Both the position numbers and the translations under genes were made by a program. Of a stretch of 64,000 nt of DNA, positions 35,541 through 44,196 are shown in pieces. The notes below the pieces were generated by a model, which saw only the letters and a program-made list of their open reading frames with translations, ran no database searches and was not told the origin of the DNA. The stretch is from Saprospiraceae bacterium (GTDB lineage Bacteria; Bacteroidota; Bacteroidia; Chitinophagales; Saprospiraceae). Each line of letters starts with the position of its first letter. The first letter of the stretch is position 1. The stretch lies in contig JALHLK010000003.1 in NCBI GenBank assembly GCA_022844565.1, forward strand, positions 186,001-250,000, read 5' to 3'.

Positions 35541-35668
35541 TTGTAATATTTAGCTAAATTCATTAACTGTAGTTGCAGTATTTAGCTGAATTTATCAACT
35601 ATGATTGTAATATTTAGCTAAATTTATTAACTATGATTTTAATATTTAGCTAAAATTATTAACTTTGT
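35541..35668 (+). repeat. Four tandem 32-bp repeats bearing promoter/operator motifs
   Basis: Four head-to-tail units at 35541, 35573, 35605 and 35637, each about 32 bp. All contain TATTTAGCT followed by a (C/T)AACT(A/T)TG-like end. Units 1 and 3 carry the perfect palindrome AATTTAGCTAAATT in part or whole. Only the last unit has an exact Bacteroidota -7 element, TAACTTTG (35660-35667). The array ends 28 bp before the ATPase start codon. Confidence 0.8.
35660..35667 (+). promoter_or_regulatory. -7 promoter element for the AAA/DUF4143 ATPase
   Basis: TAACTTTG in the last repeat unit matches TAnnTTTG, 29 bp upstream of the ATG. In the other three units the matching position reads AACTGTAG or AACTATGA, so they are weaker or inactive versions. 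Confidence 0.55.
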
Positions 35669-35696
35669 GGTTTAGTTCAAGTGTAAAACGATAACA

Positions 35697-36818
35697 ATGG
35701 TTGATAGAATTATATATAAATCGATTGAAAGTCAATTATTTAAGGGTAAAACTATTTTATTAACTGGGGCCAGACAAACAGGAAAAACATCCCTAGTGAA
35801 AAATATCGTAAAAAATAACGAAGGTGTTTATTACAATTGCGAAATACAAGAAGTAAAGGAATTATTAAGCAGTACCTCCATTTCTACGCTTTCAAAATTA
35901 ATCCCTAAAAGTAAACTCTTAGTGTTTGATGAAGCCCAAGACATCGACGATATAGGCAAGAAAATAAAGATATTGCATGATGAATTTCCAGATATACAGA
36001 TCATTGCTACAGGTTCTTCGTCTTTTGAACTTTTGAATAGAGCCTCTGAACCTTTAACGGGAAGAAGCAGAGAGTTTATGCTTTACCCTGTAAGCTTGCA
36101 AGAGATTATTAATGATATCGGCATAGTTTATGCAAAGGGTATAATATCAGACCTTTTAGTTTTTGGGTCATATCCTGAAGTCTACAATACAGCATCCAAT
36201 GATGAAAAGATAGATGCTTTAACTAATATTAGTAGCAATTATCTTTATAAAGACACATTAAAATATGAAGACATCAAAAAACCATTGGTTTTCAAAAAGC
36301 TATTGACAATTTTGGCTTTGCAGATAGGTAGTGAAGTAAGCCTAAATAAATTGTCTAATGAAGTTAATGTTTCTATTCAAACTGTAGAAAAATACATTGA
36401 CATATTAGAAAAAAATTATATCATCTTTTCTCTGATGTCCTTCAGTCGTAATTTGATAAAGGAAATATCAAAATCTCGCAAATATTATTTCTATGATTTG
36501 GGGTTGAGAAATAGCATCATCAATAATTTTAACCCAATCACACTTCGTCAAGATGTTGGCCAAATTTGGGAAAATTTTTGTGTGATCGAAAGGGTAAAGC
36601 ACAATCAATATTCTAAACTTCATAAGAATCTATACTTTTGGAGAACGTATGATCAACAAGAAATAGACCTCGTAGAAGAATATGATGGCAAACTTTCTAC
36701 CTTTGAATTCAAATTCAATGCTGAGAAAGCAAAGTTCCCAAAGATATTTGCAGAAACTTATACAAATAGTTCATTTAAATTGATCAATCAGAAGAATGTG
36801 TTTGATTTGTTGGATTAG
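35697..36818 (+). CDS. AAA-family ATPase with DUF4143 domain
   Basis: A 373-residue ATPase. Walker A is GARQTGKT (24-31) and Walker B LLVFDEAQ (74-81), with a sensor-like IIATGSSSFEL. The C-terminal third is the DUF4143 region (NKLSNEVNVSIQTVEKYIDI winged helix, then REISKSRKYYFYDLGLRN and the nuclease-like EIDLVEEYDGKLSTFEFKF). The DUF4143 tail resembles a restriction-endonuclease fold (E-x-DLV ... EFK). Such genes are often solitary and mobile between genomes; their role is not established. The tandem repeats upstream are its most notable feature. Confidence 0.9.
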   Translation: MVDRIIYKSIESQLFKGKTILLTGARQTGKTSLVKNIVKNNEGVYYNCEIQEVKELLSSTSISTLSKLIPKSKLLVFDEAQDIDDIGKKIKILHDEFPDIQIIATGSSSFELLNRASEPLTGRSREFMLYPVSLQEIINDIGIVYAKGIISDLLVFGSYPEVYNTASNDEKIDALTNISSNYLYKDTLKYEDIKKPLVFKKLLTILALQIGSEVSLNKLSNEVNVSIQTVEKYIDILEKNYIIFSLMSFSRNLIKEISKSRKYYFYDLGLRNSIINNFNPITLRQDVGQIWENFCVIERVKHNQYSKLHKNLYFWRTYDQQEIDLVEEYDGKLSTFEFKFNAEKAKFPKIFAETYTNSSFKLINQKNVFDLLD

Positions 36819-36847
36819 CTATTTTTAAGGCTTTCCACCAATATTTC

Positions 36848-37699
36848 TTATTGAAGAGATTTTAAATATGCTATACTCATAGGCACTTGTTGCCAAACAT
36901 TTGAAGATTCATCTTCAATATAATAGTGTTTAATTTTTGTATTTTTTGCAGCATTTAAGATTTGAGGTATATTAAGTTGACCACTTCCGAGGGTGACATC
37001 GTTTTCTGTTGACGTTGTACCGCTAAAGTCGCCAACAACGCCTTTTTTTAGGTCTTTAAGGTGCATTATTTTAAACCTATTTGGGTATTTTTCAAGTAGT
37101 TTGGCAGGGTCGTGTCCTGGGTGAAATACCCACAAAATATCCATTTCAAACGATACAAAGTCAGGATTGGTGTTTTGCACAATATAATCAAAGTATGTTC
37201 CTTCACCATATGGAAGAAACTCAAATCCGTGATTATGATAACAAAATGTAAGGTCGTTTTTAGCCAATATTTTTCCAAAAGCATTAAAGTCTTCCACTGT
37301 TTTTTGTGCCAATTTTATGTCCATTGGCTTATTATGGGGTATCCAAGCTACTCTTACAAATTCCGCACCCAAAGTTTTTGCATCATTGATGATTTGATCA
37401 GGTTTATTTTGTAAGGCATCATAGCTTACTCCATAACTTGTACAAACCATGGCTCGAACGTCTAAAAGCGCTCTTAATTCGGTAGCTGTTTTACCAAAGA
37501 GGTTTGAAAACTCAATATTTGTGACGCCCAAAGCTTTAATATTATCCAAGGTTTTGGCTACATCTTTAGCAAAGTCATTTCGAAATGTGTACGAAACGAT
37601 TCCTGGAGTATTTTCCATTAATTTTCCGAATCTTTCTTGAGCTGAGACGTTTATCCAAATACTCAAAATTATTATTATTATTCCTATTTTATTCTTCAT
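36848..37699 (-). CDS. Exported sugar isomerase/epimerase-type TIM-barrel protein
   Basis: A 283-residue xylose-isomerase-like TIM barrel (AP endonuclease family 2). It has a signal peptide (MKNKIGIIIIILSIWINVSAQ), so it works in the periplasm. Metal-site residues are suggested by FCYHNHGFEF, SFEMDILWVF, RFKIMHLKDL and KHYYIEDES. Relatives act as epimerases, isomerases or lyases on modified sugars, including 3-keto sugars. It follows the Gfo/Idh gene by 10 bp, and the two probably act together. Confidence 0.85.
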   Translation of the reverse strand: MKNKIGIIIIILSIWINVSAQERFGKLMENTPGIVSYTFRNDFAKDVAKTLDNIKALGVTNIEFSNLFGKTATELRALLDVRAMVCTSYGVSYDALQNKPDQIINDAKTLGAEFVRVAWIPHNKPMDIKLAQKTVEDFNAFGKILAKNDLTFCYHNHGFEFLPYGEGTYFDYIVQNTNPDFVSFEMDILWVFHPGHDPAKLLEKYPNRFKIMHLKDLKKGVVGDFSGTTSTENDVTLGSGQLNIPQILNAAKNTKIKHYYIEDESSNVWQQVPMSIAYLKSLQ

Positions 37700-37709
37700 T
37701 GGTATATTT

Positions 37710-39053
37710 TTAAATTTTCATTTCCCAACCTTTTTCATATTCTCTTTGCCAAAGTTTCATGGCTTCTTTATCCTTTATAATATGTCCATTTTTGGCATCA
37801 CAATTTAAAGTACGCCCAACTCTGTAGGAAATATTTCCCAATTGAGGTAATAAAGTTGATTTATGTCCTTCGATAATTGGAGCTGTGAGTTTACTTTTTC
37901 CTCTTATAGATTCTATGAAATTATCAAGGATGATTATATCTAATAATTCACCCATGCCCATGGTATTGGTTTGAGTGGCACTTTGCAATTCAGTTTTAAC
38001 ATCTTTGATTAGTTTATTCCCTAAATCATACACCTTGTAATCATCTCCGCCTGGAATAGAAAGTGTACCTTTCTCACCATAAAAAATTACACCTCTGCTC
38101 TGGCCTTCCACAGGAAATCCATTACAACTTCTTCCTTCCCAAAGCATGGCTTTTTTATTGGGGAACTCAAAAGAAATCGTTTGTGTATCAGGCGTCTGCC
38201 AATCATCAGTGTAGGCAAACCGACCACCAATCGATGTTACTTTCGTAGGATAATCTACGCCCATGCCCCAACGCATAACATCTAATTCGTGTGTTCCATT
38301 GTTTAGGGCTTCACCAGTTCCCCAATTCCAGAACCAATGCCAATTGTAATGTACTAAATTATCTTTATATGGGCGACGAGGAGCTGGTCCTTGCCAAAGG
38401 TCAAAGTTTAGATGAGCAGGTGGAAGTATAGTTTTGCCATTTCCGATAGGTTTTCTATTATTTGCATACCAGCCTTTTGCGAAATATACGTTTCCAATAA
38501 TACCTTCTTTCAACTCATTAACAGCTTGAATGACCTTCGGAAATGACCTGCGTTGGGAACCCATTTGTATTAATTTGTTGTACTTTTGGGCAGCTTCTAC
38601 TAAAATTTCACCTTCTTTTGGATTGTGAGAACAAGGTTTTTCAACAAACACGTGTTTTCCCGCTTTAACTGCTAATAATGAAGCTGGAGCATGCCAGTGA
38701 TCAGGGGTTGCTATCATCAAGGCATCCATATCCTTCTCCTCCAACATGATGCGAATGTCTGTATATCCTTTTGGCTTTTTTCCCGTTAATTTTTCTATTT
38801 CAAAGACGGTTTTTTCAACCACTTTACTATCTACATCACACACAAACCCTACCTCTACATTTGGAAGTTTAGCAAACATGCGAGCAACAGCCAATCCTCT
38901 GCTATTTGTACCCATGGCTCCAACTACAACTTTTTCATTTGGTGATCCGCGAAAGGCATATAAACTTGAAGAAGTCAACACAGCTGCTGTTGCAAGAGAA
39001 GACTGTTTTATAAAATTTCGGCGATTTTGCATGTTTATAATTGTTTTATTCAT
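37710..39053 (-). CDS. Twin-arginine-exported Gfo/Idh/MocA oxidoreductase
   Basis: A 447-residue NAD(P)-dependent oxidoreductase. The N-terminus has a Tat signal (NRRNFIKQSSLATAAVLTSS); ATG at 39053 is used, and ATG at 39032 (MQNRRNF) is an alternative. The Rossmann part has VVGAMGTNSRGLAVARMF and the family EKP motif (HVFVEKPCSHNPKE). The substrate domain has NWHWFWNWGTGEALNNGTHELD. Export with bound cofactor fits an enzyme that oxidises or reduces sugars in the periplasm. It is paired with the TIM-barrel gene downstream. Confidence 0.88.
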   Translation of the reverse strand: MNKTIINMQNRRNFIKQSSLATAAVLTSSSLYAFRGSPNEKVVVGAMGTNSRGLAVARMFAKLPNVEVGFVCDVDSKVVEKTVFEIEKLTGKKPKGYTDIRIMLEEKDMDALMIATPDHWHAPASLLAVKAGKHVFVEKPCSHNPKEGEILVEAAQKYNKLIQMGSQRRSFPKVIQAVNELKEGIIGNVYFAKGWYANNRKPIGNGKTILPPAHLNFDLWQGPAPRRPYKDNLVHYNWHWFWNWGTGEALNNGTHELDVMRWGMGVDYPTKVTSIGGRFAYTDDWQTPDTQTISFEFPNKKAMLWEGRSCNGFPVEGQSRGVIFYGEKGTLSIPGGDDYKVYDLGNKLIKDVKTELQSATQTNTMGMGELLDIIILDNFIESIRGKSKLTAPIIEGHKSTLLPQLGNISYRVGRTLNCDAKNGHIIKDKEAMKLWQREYEKGWEMKI

Positions 39054-39201
39054 CTTTTATATTTGGACACCAATATAAGACTTTTCTAGAATTTTCAATC
39101 ATGGGCTGTTTCTTTTTCATTTAACTACAATGAATTATTTTTAAGAGACTTTTTCGATTTAAAGCTATTTAAAATTGTTGAAGTATTAATTTTTATCAAA
39201 G

Positions 39202-40029
39202 TCACCCCACCTCATTCTCCAGCTCCCCAATTCCCATAATCCCAATCTTTATCACATCCCCACTCTGCAACGTAAATGTATTAGGAGGCACAATACCTGT
39301 ACCCGTCATAACGATACAACCATGAGGGAAACTACACTCCATACATACATACTTGACCAATTCTTCCGGTGTGCGCTTCATCTGCGATAGGAGGATGGTG
39401 TCATCAAAGGCAGTTTGACCAGCTCTGTTGATGGTAAGTTGAATGGTCGTGTCAGCATTGGAGAATGGATTTATCACAGCTATACATGGGCCTAAGGCTG
39501 CACAAGCATCATATGTTTTTGCTTGAGGTAAGTATAAAGGATTTTCGCCTTCTATGCTGCGACTACTCATGTCATTACCGATGGTGTAGCCTATGATTTT
39601 ACCTTTGCTATTGACTACAAGGGCTAGTTCGGGTTCGGGTACATCCCAAGTGCTGTCTTTTCGGATTTTAACTTTAGCTCCTGGACCTACCACTCTTGAG
39701 GGATTGGCTTTGAAGAAGACTTCGGGTCGGTCGGCATGGTATACTTTTTCGTAGAAATCACCGCCACCTGCTTCTTTGCTTTCTTCTTGCCTGCCCACCT
39801 TGCTGCGTAAATAGGTGACGCCACAAGCCCACAATTCTTGTTGGCTTCCTATGGGTGCTAGGATGGAATGTTGTGCAATGTCTGCATCTACACCTGATGG
39901 CCAAAGTTGGCTCAATGTATCGGCTAGATTATCTGCATTGACGATGTCATCAAAAGAAGCGTCAAAAATTCGATATTCATGGGCTTGCTCAATAGCAATT
40001 TGATTGTTGGTAAGTTTGTAAAGTTTCAT
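39202..40029 (-). CDS. Fumarylacetoacetate hydrolase family, probable 2-keto-3-deoxy-pentonate dehydratase
   Basis: About 275 residues from ATG at 40029 (MKLYKLTNNQIAIEQAHEY), 1 bp after the SMP-30 stop; the ORF-track TTG start lies within the SMP-30 gene. The catalytic FAH region has DRPEVFFKANPSR, WDVPEPELALVVNS, GNDMSSRSIEGENPLYLPQ and VMTGTGIVPP. This layout (AWxxGxxY-like N-term, long insert) is that of 2-dehydro-3-deoxy-D-arabinonate dehydratases, giving 2-oxoglutarate semialdehyde from a 2-keto-3-deoxy-pentonate. Context with lactonase and aldonate dehydratase supports this. Confidence 0.82.
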   Translation of the reverse strand: MKLYKLTNNQIAIEQAHEYRIFDASFDDIVNADNLADTLSQLWPSGVDADIAQHSILAPIGSQQELWACGVTYLRSKVGRQEESKEAGGGDFYEKVYHADRPEVFFKANPSRVVGPGAKVKIRKDSTWDVPEPELALVVNSKGKIIGYTIGNDMSSRSIEGENPLYLPQAKTYDACAALGPCIAVINPFSNADTTIQLTINRAGQTAFDDTILLSQMKRTPEELVKYVCMECSFPHGCIVMTGTGIVPPNTFTLQSGDVIKIGIMGIGELENEVG

Positions 40030-40030
40030 T

Positions 40031-41044
40031 TTATCGTAATTTCCAGCGTAAAAATTTATTATTATTGGTGATATACAATGTCTTTTGATCTTTTGATAAT
40101 GCACAATTACTAGTCGGATCACTCAAAGACAATAATCCCAACTTTTTTCCATTTTTATCAAATACGTACACTCCACCTGGACCTGTGGCAAAAACATTTC
40201 CATTTTTGTCTATTTTAAAACCATCAGGGAGACCACGTAAGGATTTATCATGTCCTTTGGTGCTGTAGAATAATCTTCCATTCGTAAAATTCGTACCATC
40301 ATAATCAAAAATATACCAATTGGGTAGAGCAGGGTCACTGTTGGCTACGATTACACTTTTGCCATCAGGCATAAAGGCAATACCATTAGGCCGAGTTAGA
40401 CTATCAACCATAAGCGTGACTTTGCCATCCTTACTCACCTTGTAAACCCCTTGAAAACTGATTTCTTTAGTTGGGTCATTGGCTTGTTTTTCTAATCCAT
40501 AAGGAGGGTCGGTAAAAAATAGATCTCCATCTTTATTGTAACATGCATCATTTGGGCTACTAAAGCGTTTGCCATCATACTTATCTGCCAAAGTTATAAA
40601 TTTAGGTTGAGGATTCTTAAGATCAGCATCCATCATAGCCATCCTTCTATCACCATGTTGACAAAGGACTAGCTTCCCTTGAGGATTTAAGGTAAGGCCG
40701 TTACTTCCTGTCTCACCTCCTCTCGGAATCGAACTTGTGTATCCACTTGGTTGTAAATAAGGTGACATACCCGACGTAGGTGACCATAAGTGGATGATGT
40801 TATTGGGCACATCAGAAAAAATGACTCCAATCCCTTCCAATTCTAGAGGTCCTTCACTCCATTTATATCCTGACCCTAAGATTTCTCCTTGCGAATTGGA
40901 TTTAACCAACTTGTCCAAGCCATCATCGTATTGGATCACCTTTCCTATCTTTTCATAATTAACATTCATGTTTATTTCCTTTTTCTTCATTGCACAACCA
41001 AAAACCAACAAACCACATAAAATCACTAAACCTCTACTCCTCAT
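40031..41044 (-). CDS. SMP-30/gluconolactonase-family lipoprotein lactonase
   Basis: A 337-residue six-blade propeller of the SMP-30/Gnl/LRE family. The N-terminus MRSRGLVILCGLLVFGC is a lipoprotein signal, placing it in the periplasm. Family text includes GGETGSNGLTLNPQGKLVLC, FSSPNDACYNKDGDLFFTDP, NGIAFMPDGKSVIVANSD and GLPDGFKIDKNGNVFATG. It would hydrolyse an aldonolactone outside the cytoplasm. It sits between the aldonate dehydratase and the FAH gene with 1-59 bp gaps. Confidence 0.88.
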   Translation of the reverse strand: MRSRGLVILCGLLVFGCAMKKKEINMNVNYEKIGKVIQYDDGLDKLVKSNSQGEILGSGYKWSEGPLELEGIGVIFSDVPNNIIHLWSPTSGMSPYLQPSGYTSSIPRGGETGSNGLTLNPQGKLVLCQHGDRRMAMMDADLKNPQPKFITLADKYDGKRFSSPNDACYNKDGDLFFTDPPYGLEKQANDPTKEISFQGVYKVSKDGKVTLMVDSLTRPNGIAFMPDGKSVIVANSDPALPNWYIFDYDGTNFTNGRLFYSTKGHDKSLRGLPDGFKIDKNGNVFATGPGGVYVFDKNGKKLGLLSLSDPTSNCALSKDQKTLYITNNNKFLRWKLR

Positions 41045-41061
41045 GACACTTATCTTTTTTT

Positions 41062-41103
41062 AATAAAAACCTAAACTCTAAAACCTAACACCTAAAACCT
41101 AAA
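41062..41103. repeat. Short imperfect CCTAAAA-type repeat between two genes
   Basis: The gap contains AACCTAAACT, CTAAAACCTAACA and CCTAAAACCTAAAT, an imperfect microsatellite-like run of CCTAAAA units. It could change length by slippage and alter the spacing between the dehydratase and lactonase genes. Confidence 0.4.
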
Positions 41104-42825
41104 TCAATGTGAATCCCTCGTCACCACACTCCCCGAACTTCCTACCAAATAATCCAAATCCGCTCCTTTATCCGCCCCATTCACATGCTTGATGTACATG
41201 CTTACGTACCCGCGCGTGGCCGCAGGCCCAGGAGGTGTCCAAGATGCTCTTCGTTTAGCCAATTCTTCATCACTCACATGGAGATGTAGGAGCCGTTTTT
41301 CTACGTCCAATTCGATCATATCACCATTCTGGACAAAAGCTAGCGTACCACCAATAGCAGATTCAGGTGATACGTGCAGTATGGCGGTGCCATAGGCGGT
41401 GCCACTCATCCTACCATCCGAGATCCGAACCATATCCTTAATACCTTTTTCTAAGATTTTCTTGGGCAAAGCCATATTGCCTACTTCGGGCATACCCGGA
41501 TATCCCACAGGACCTACATATTTCATGACCATGACACAAGTTTCGTCTATATCTAAGCCAGGGTCATCTACGCGATGATTATAATCTTCTATGCTTTCAA
41601 ATACTACGGCTCTCCCTGTATGTTTGAGCAAATGAGGGCTTGCTGCCGATGGCTTTAATACCGCACCATTTTCAGCCAAGTTGCCTTTTACTACTACTAT
41701 TCCAGCTTCTAGTTTGATAGGTTGCTCGTATTTTGCGATGACATCTTCATTGTAGCAATCTGTGTTGCCTTGTATGTTTTCATGATGATTTTTACCAGAT
41801 ACGGTTATGACATTTTTATGTAGAAGATCCTTCAATTCATTTAAAATAACAGGTAGGCCACCTGCGTAATAAAAGTCTTCCATCAAATATTTACCCGAAG
41901 GCATCAAATTGAGTAACAAAGGAATTTTACTACCTAAACGATCAAAATCCTCTAAAGTAAGGTCAACACCAATTCTCCCTGCTATAGCCATCAAGTGAAT
42001 AACAAAATTGGACGAACCACCTACTGCGGCATTGACTTTGATGGCATTTTCAAAAGCTTCACGCGTCAATATTTTATCAATGGTCAAGTCTTCGTTGACC
42101 ATTTCGACGATTCTTCTACCACTCAATTGGGCCATGACTCGTTTTCGAGAATCGGCAGCAGGTATCGCAGACGCTCCTGATAAAGTAAGTCCAAGAGATT
42201 CTACCATGACTGCCATGGTGGAAGCTGTCCCCATGGTCATACAGTGGCCAATACTTCGGCTCATACAACTTTCTGCGTACTCACATTCTTCCTGAGTCAT
42301 TTTACCTGTCTTCATGTCTTCATCAAACTTCCATACATGAGTGCCAGACCCGATGGTTTGTCCTTTATATCGTCCATTGAGCATGGGGCCTCCTGGTACT
42401 ACAATGGTAGGTAGGCCTACACTTGCTGCACCCATTACGGTAGAAGGAGTGGTCTTATCACAGCCCGTCATCAGTACGACTCCATCAATAGGATTAGCCC
42501 GTATAGATTCTTCTGCATCCATGCTTGCTAGATTGCGGTACAACATCGCGGTGGGTTTGATCAAAGTCTCTCCCAAACTCATGATAGGAAATTCAACTGG
42601 AAATCCACCAGCTTCCAATACGCCTCTTTTTATCCGTTCTGCAAAATCGCGAAAATGCGCATTGCATGGAGTCAATTCACTAAATGTATTACAAATACCA
42701 ATTACAGGCCTACCATCAAACATATCTGTTGGCATACCTTGATTTTTCATCCATGAACGATAGATTATTCCGTCCTTATCTTTTTTGCCAAACCAACCAC
42801 GACTTCTGAGCTCTTTATGTGACAT
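41104..42825 (-). CDS. IlvD/Edd-family sugar-acid dehydratase, probable pentonate (L-arabinonate/D-xylonate) dehydratase
   Basis: A 573-residue [Fe-S] dehydratase. The cluster cysteines are expected in ICNTFSELTPCN, VLMTGCDKTTPS and SIGHCMTMGTAST. The catalytic Ser region is RISDGRMSGTAYGTAILHV, and the end has WTPPGPAATRGYVSMYIKH. The long length and N-terminus (RSRGWFGKKDKDGIIYRSWM) place it with aldonate dehydratases rather than IlvD (about 560, different N-term). With a lactonase and a 2-keto-3-deoxypentonate dehydratase next to it, a Weimberg-type pentose route is likely. D-xylose or L-arabinose cannot be told apart here. Confidence 0.85.
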   Translation of the reverse strand: MSHKELRSRGWFGKKDKDGIIYRSWMKNQGMPTDMFDGRPVIGICNTFSELTPCNAHFRDFAERIKRGVLEAGGFPVEFPIMSLGETLIKPTAMLYRNLASMDAEESIRANPIDGVVLMTGCDKTTPSTVMGAASVGLPTIVVPGGPMLNGRYKGQTIGSGTHVWKFDEDMKTGKMTQEECEYAESCMSRSIGHCMTMGTASTMAVMVESLGLTLSGASAIPAADSRKRVMAQLSGRRIVEMVNEDLTIDKILTREAFENAIKVNAAVGGSSNFVIHLMAIAGRIGVDLTLEDFDRLGSKIPLLLNLMPSGKYLMEDFYYAGGLPVILNELKDLLHKNVITVSGKNHHENIQGNTDCYNEDVIAKYEQPIKLEAGIVVVKGNLAENGAVLKPSAASPHLLKHTGRAVVFESIEDYNHRVDDPGLDIDETCVMVMKYVGPVGYPGMPEVGNMALPKKILEKGIKDMVRISDGRMSGTAYGTAILHVSPESAIGGTLAFVQNGDMIELDVEKRLLHLHVSDEELAKRRASWTPPGPAATRGYVSMYIKHVNGADKGADLDYLVGSSGSVVTRDSH

Positions 42826-42992
42826 TTTAATATTTGAATTTTTTTAATTATTAATGTCAAAAATACAATATATAGTTGGAATAAGAAAAAAGATGTATAA
42901 TTTTGAAAAATAAACTTTAGAGAATAATGAAACAAGATTACACATCAATTTTTGTATTTGACTTACTAATCTTTATATTAGGATTTAGCCTT

Positions 42993-44078
42993 TTACAATT
43001 CTGGTTTCAACAAATGTACCTTTTCTTCTAAAGTCCTAGTTACCGCTTCTATCACCAAAAGATAAAATGCCTCGGGCTCTCCATTAATTTGTACAGATTC
43101 AAGCGCTTTGAAATAGCGAAGTCGTGTCGTTTGATCTCCTTTTAATATAGCCATAGGGTAGCCATGCATTAACAAAATCAGATTCATCACCAATCTGCTC
43201 GAGCGACCATTGCCATCAATGAAAGGATGTATCGTGACCAATCGCTCATGCATCTCCGCGGCAAGTAAGACTGGATGAAGGGACTTATGCATAGCTTTGT
43301 AAAAATCAAAGTATTCTTCCATCAGCTTTGTAATAAGGTATGGCTCAGGTGGAATGTGCTCTGCACCCAAGATTCGAACATTGACATTCCTATATTTTCC
43401 GGCATTCGCACGATTAATACCTCTTAGTATAAGCCCATGAAATTGTAAGAGCACATATTCAGAAAAGTCAATTTTGCGGTCAACAAAATCATATAAAAGT
43501 TCGATAGCCTCACTGTGGTTGATGGCTTCTAAATGCTCATTGACAGATTTTCCACTAATAGTAATACCTTCTTTAATGACCATCATTGTCTCACTCAAAG
43601 TTAATGTATTACCTTCGATTTTATTTGATTCGTAGGTGAAGCGAAGGGCAAAATGTTCCTCTACTTTTTGTAAATGTATACTTTTTTCGACCTTTATATT
43701 TTGAAGCTCCCTTTTTAATTCATCAACTCTTTCTAATGCTACTTTGATATCAGGTGTTACTTGTATTTGGTCAACAATTTTTTTGTTTGCCAAATATGCT
43801 ATTCTTGGCTCAGCTGCCATGAATGCTTCAAATCCATACGGCTCATTGGCCAAAATCTCATATACTTTCTCGACAAGCTGGTATTTTTTTAGCTCATTGT
43901 AGGGTATTTCAAAACATTTGGCCAAAGATATGATTTGATCATCTGTAGGAATCCTACTGCCATTTTCAAACTTGCTTATTAATGCTTGATCTATACCTGT
44001 CATAGCGACTACTTCGCGCATTTTTAAGTCTTGCTCAACTCGTTTGTTCTTGAGGTATGTGTGTAATGGTATTTTCAT
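42993..44078 (-). CDS. Fic-domain protein with N-terminal helix-turn-helix
   Basis: About 361 residues from the ATG at 44078 (MKIPLHTYLKNKRVE); the ORF track uses a TTG five codons upstream. Residues about 5-60 are an XRE-type HTH (MTGIDQALISKFENGSRIPT). The Fic core has the full motif HPFIDGNGRSSR (about 284-295), as needed for AMP transfer. An (S/T)xxxE(G/N) inhibitory helix, SNKIEGN, lies N-terminal to it (about 151-157), so it is a class II self-inhibited Fic. No separate antitoxin gene is seen. The HTH and upstream palindrome suggest self-regulation. Confidence 0.9.
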   Translation of the reverse strand: MKIPLHTYLKNKRVEQDLKMREVVAMTGIDQALISKFENGSRIPTDDQIISLAKCFEIPYNELKKYQLVEKVYEILANEPYGFEAFMAAEPRIAYLANKKIVDQIQVTPDIKVALERVDELKRELQNIKVEKSIHLQKVEEHFALRFTYESNKIEGNTLTLSETMMVIKEGITISGKSVNEHLEAINHSEAIELLYDFVDRKIDFSEYVLLQFHGLILRGINRANAGKYRNVNVRILGAEHIPPEPYLITKLMEEYFDFYKAMHKSLHPVLLAAEMHERLVTIHPFIDGNGRSSRLVMNLILLMHGYPMAILKGDQTTRLRYFKALESVQINGEPEAFYLLVIEAVTRTLEEKVHLLKPEL

Positions 44079-44082
44079 TCCA

Positions 44083-44114
44083 CAAAGATACAATATCTTT
44101 AAATGTCATGACAA
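44083..44114 (-). promoter_or_regulatory. Promoter and palindromic operator of the Fic gene, near-leaderless
   Basis: On the minus strand TTG (44114-44112) and TATCTTTG (44090-44083) are 21 bp apart, matching the Bacteroidota consensus. The ATG is only 4 bp after the -7 element, so the transcript is leaderless or nearly so. The palindrome TGTCATGACA (44104-44113) covers the -33 element and could be the site of the HTH domain. Confidence 0.5.
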
Positions 44115-44196
44115 AAAACGTCATATTTTTATTTTAAATAAATTTTGACATAAATTATCATAGGGATTATCTAGTTTTGTTCTTATTTTATATTTA

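Noticed and set aside
35541-35668. Tandem 32-bp repeats as a possible CRISPR array
   Set aside because: The units are contiguous with no unique spacers and end at a promoter; no cas genes are near.
42993-44078. Fic protein as a two-gene toxin-antitoxin system
   Set aside because: The inhibitory motif is inside the same protein and no small antitoxin gene is adjacent on either side.
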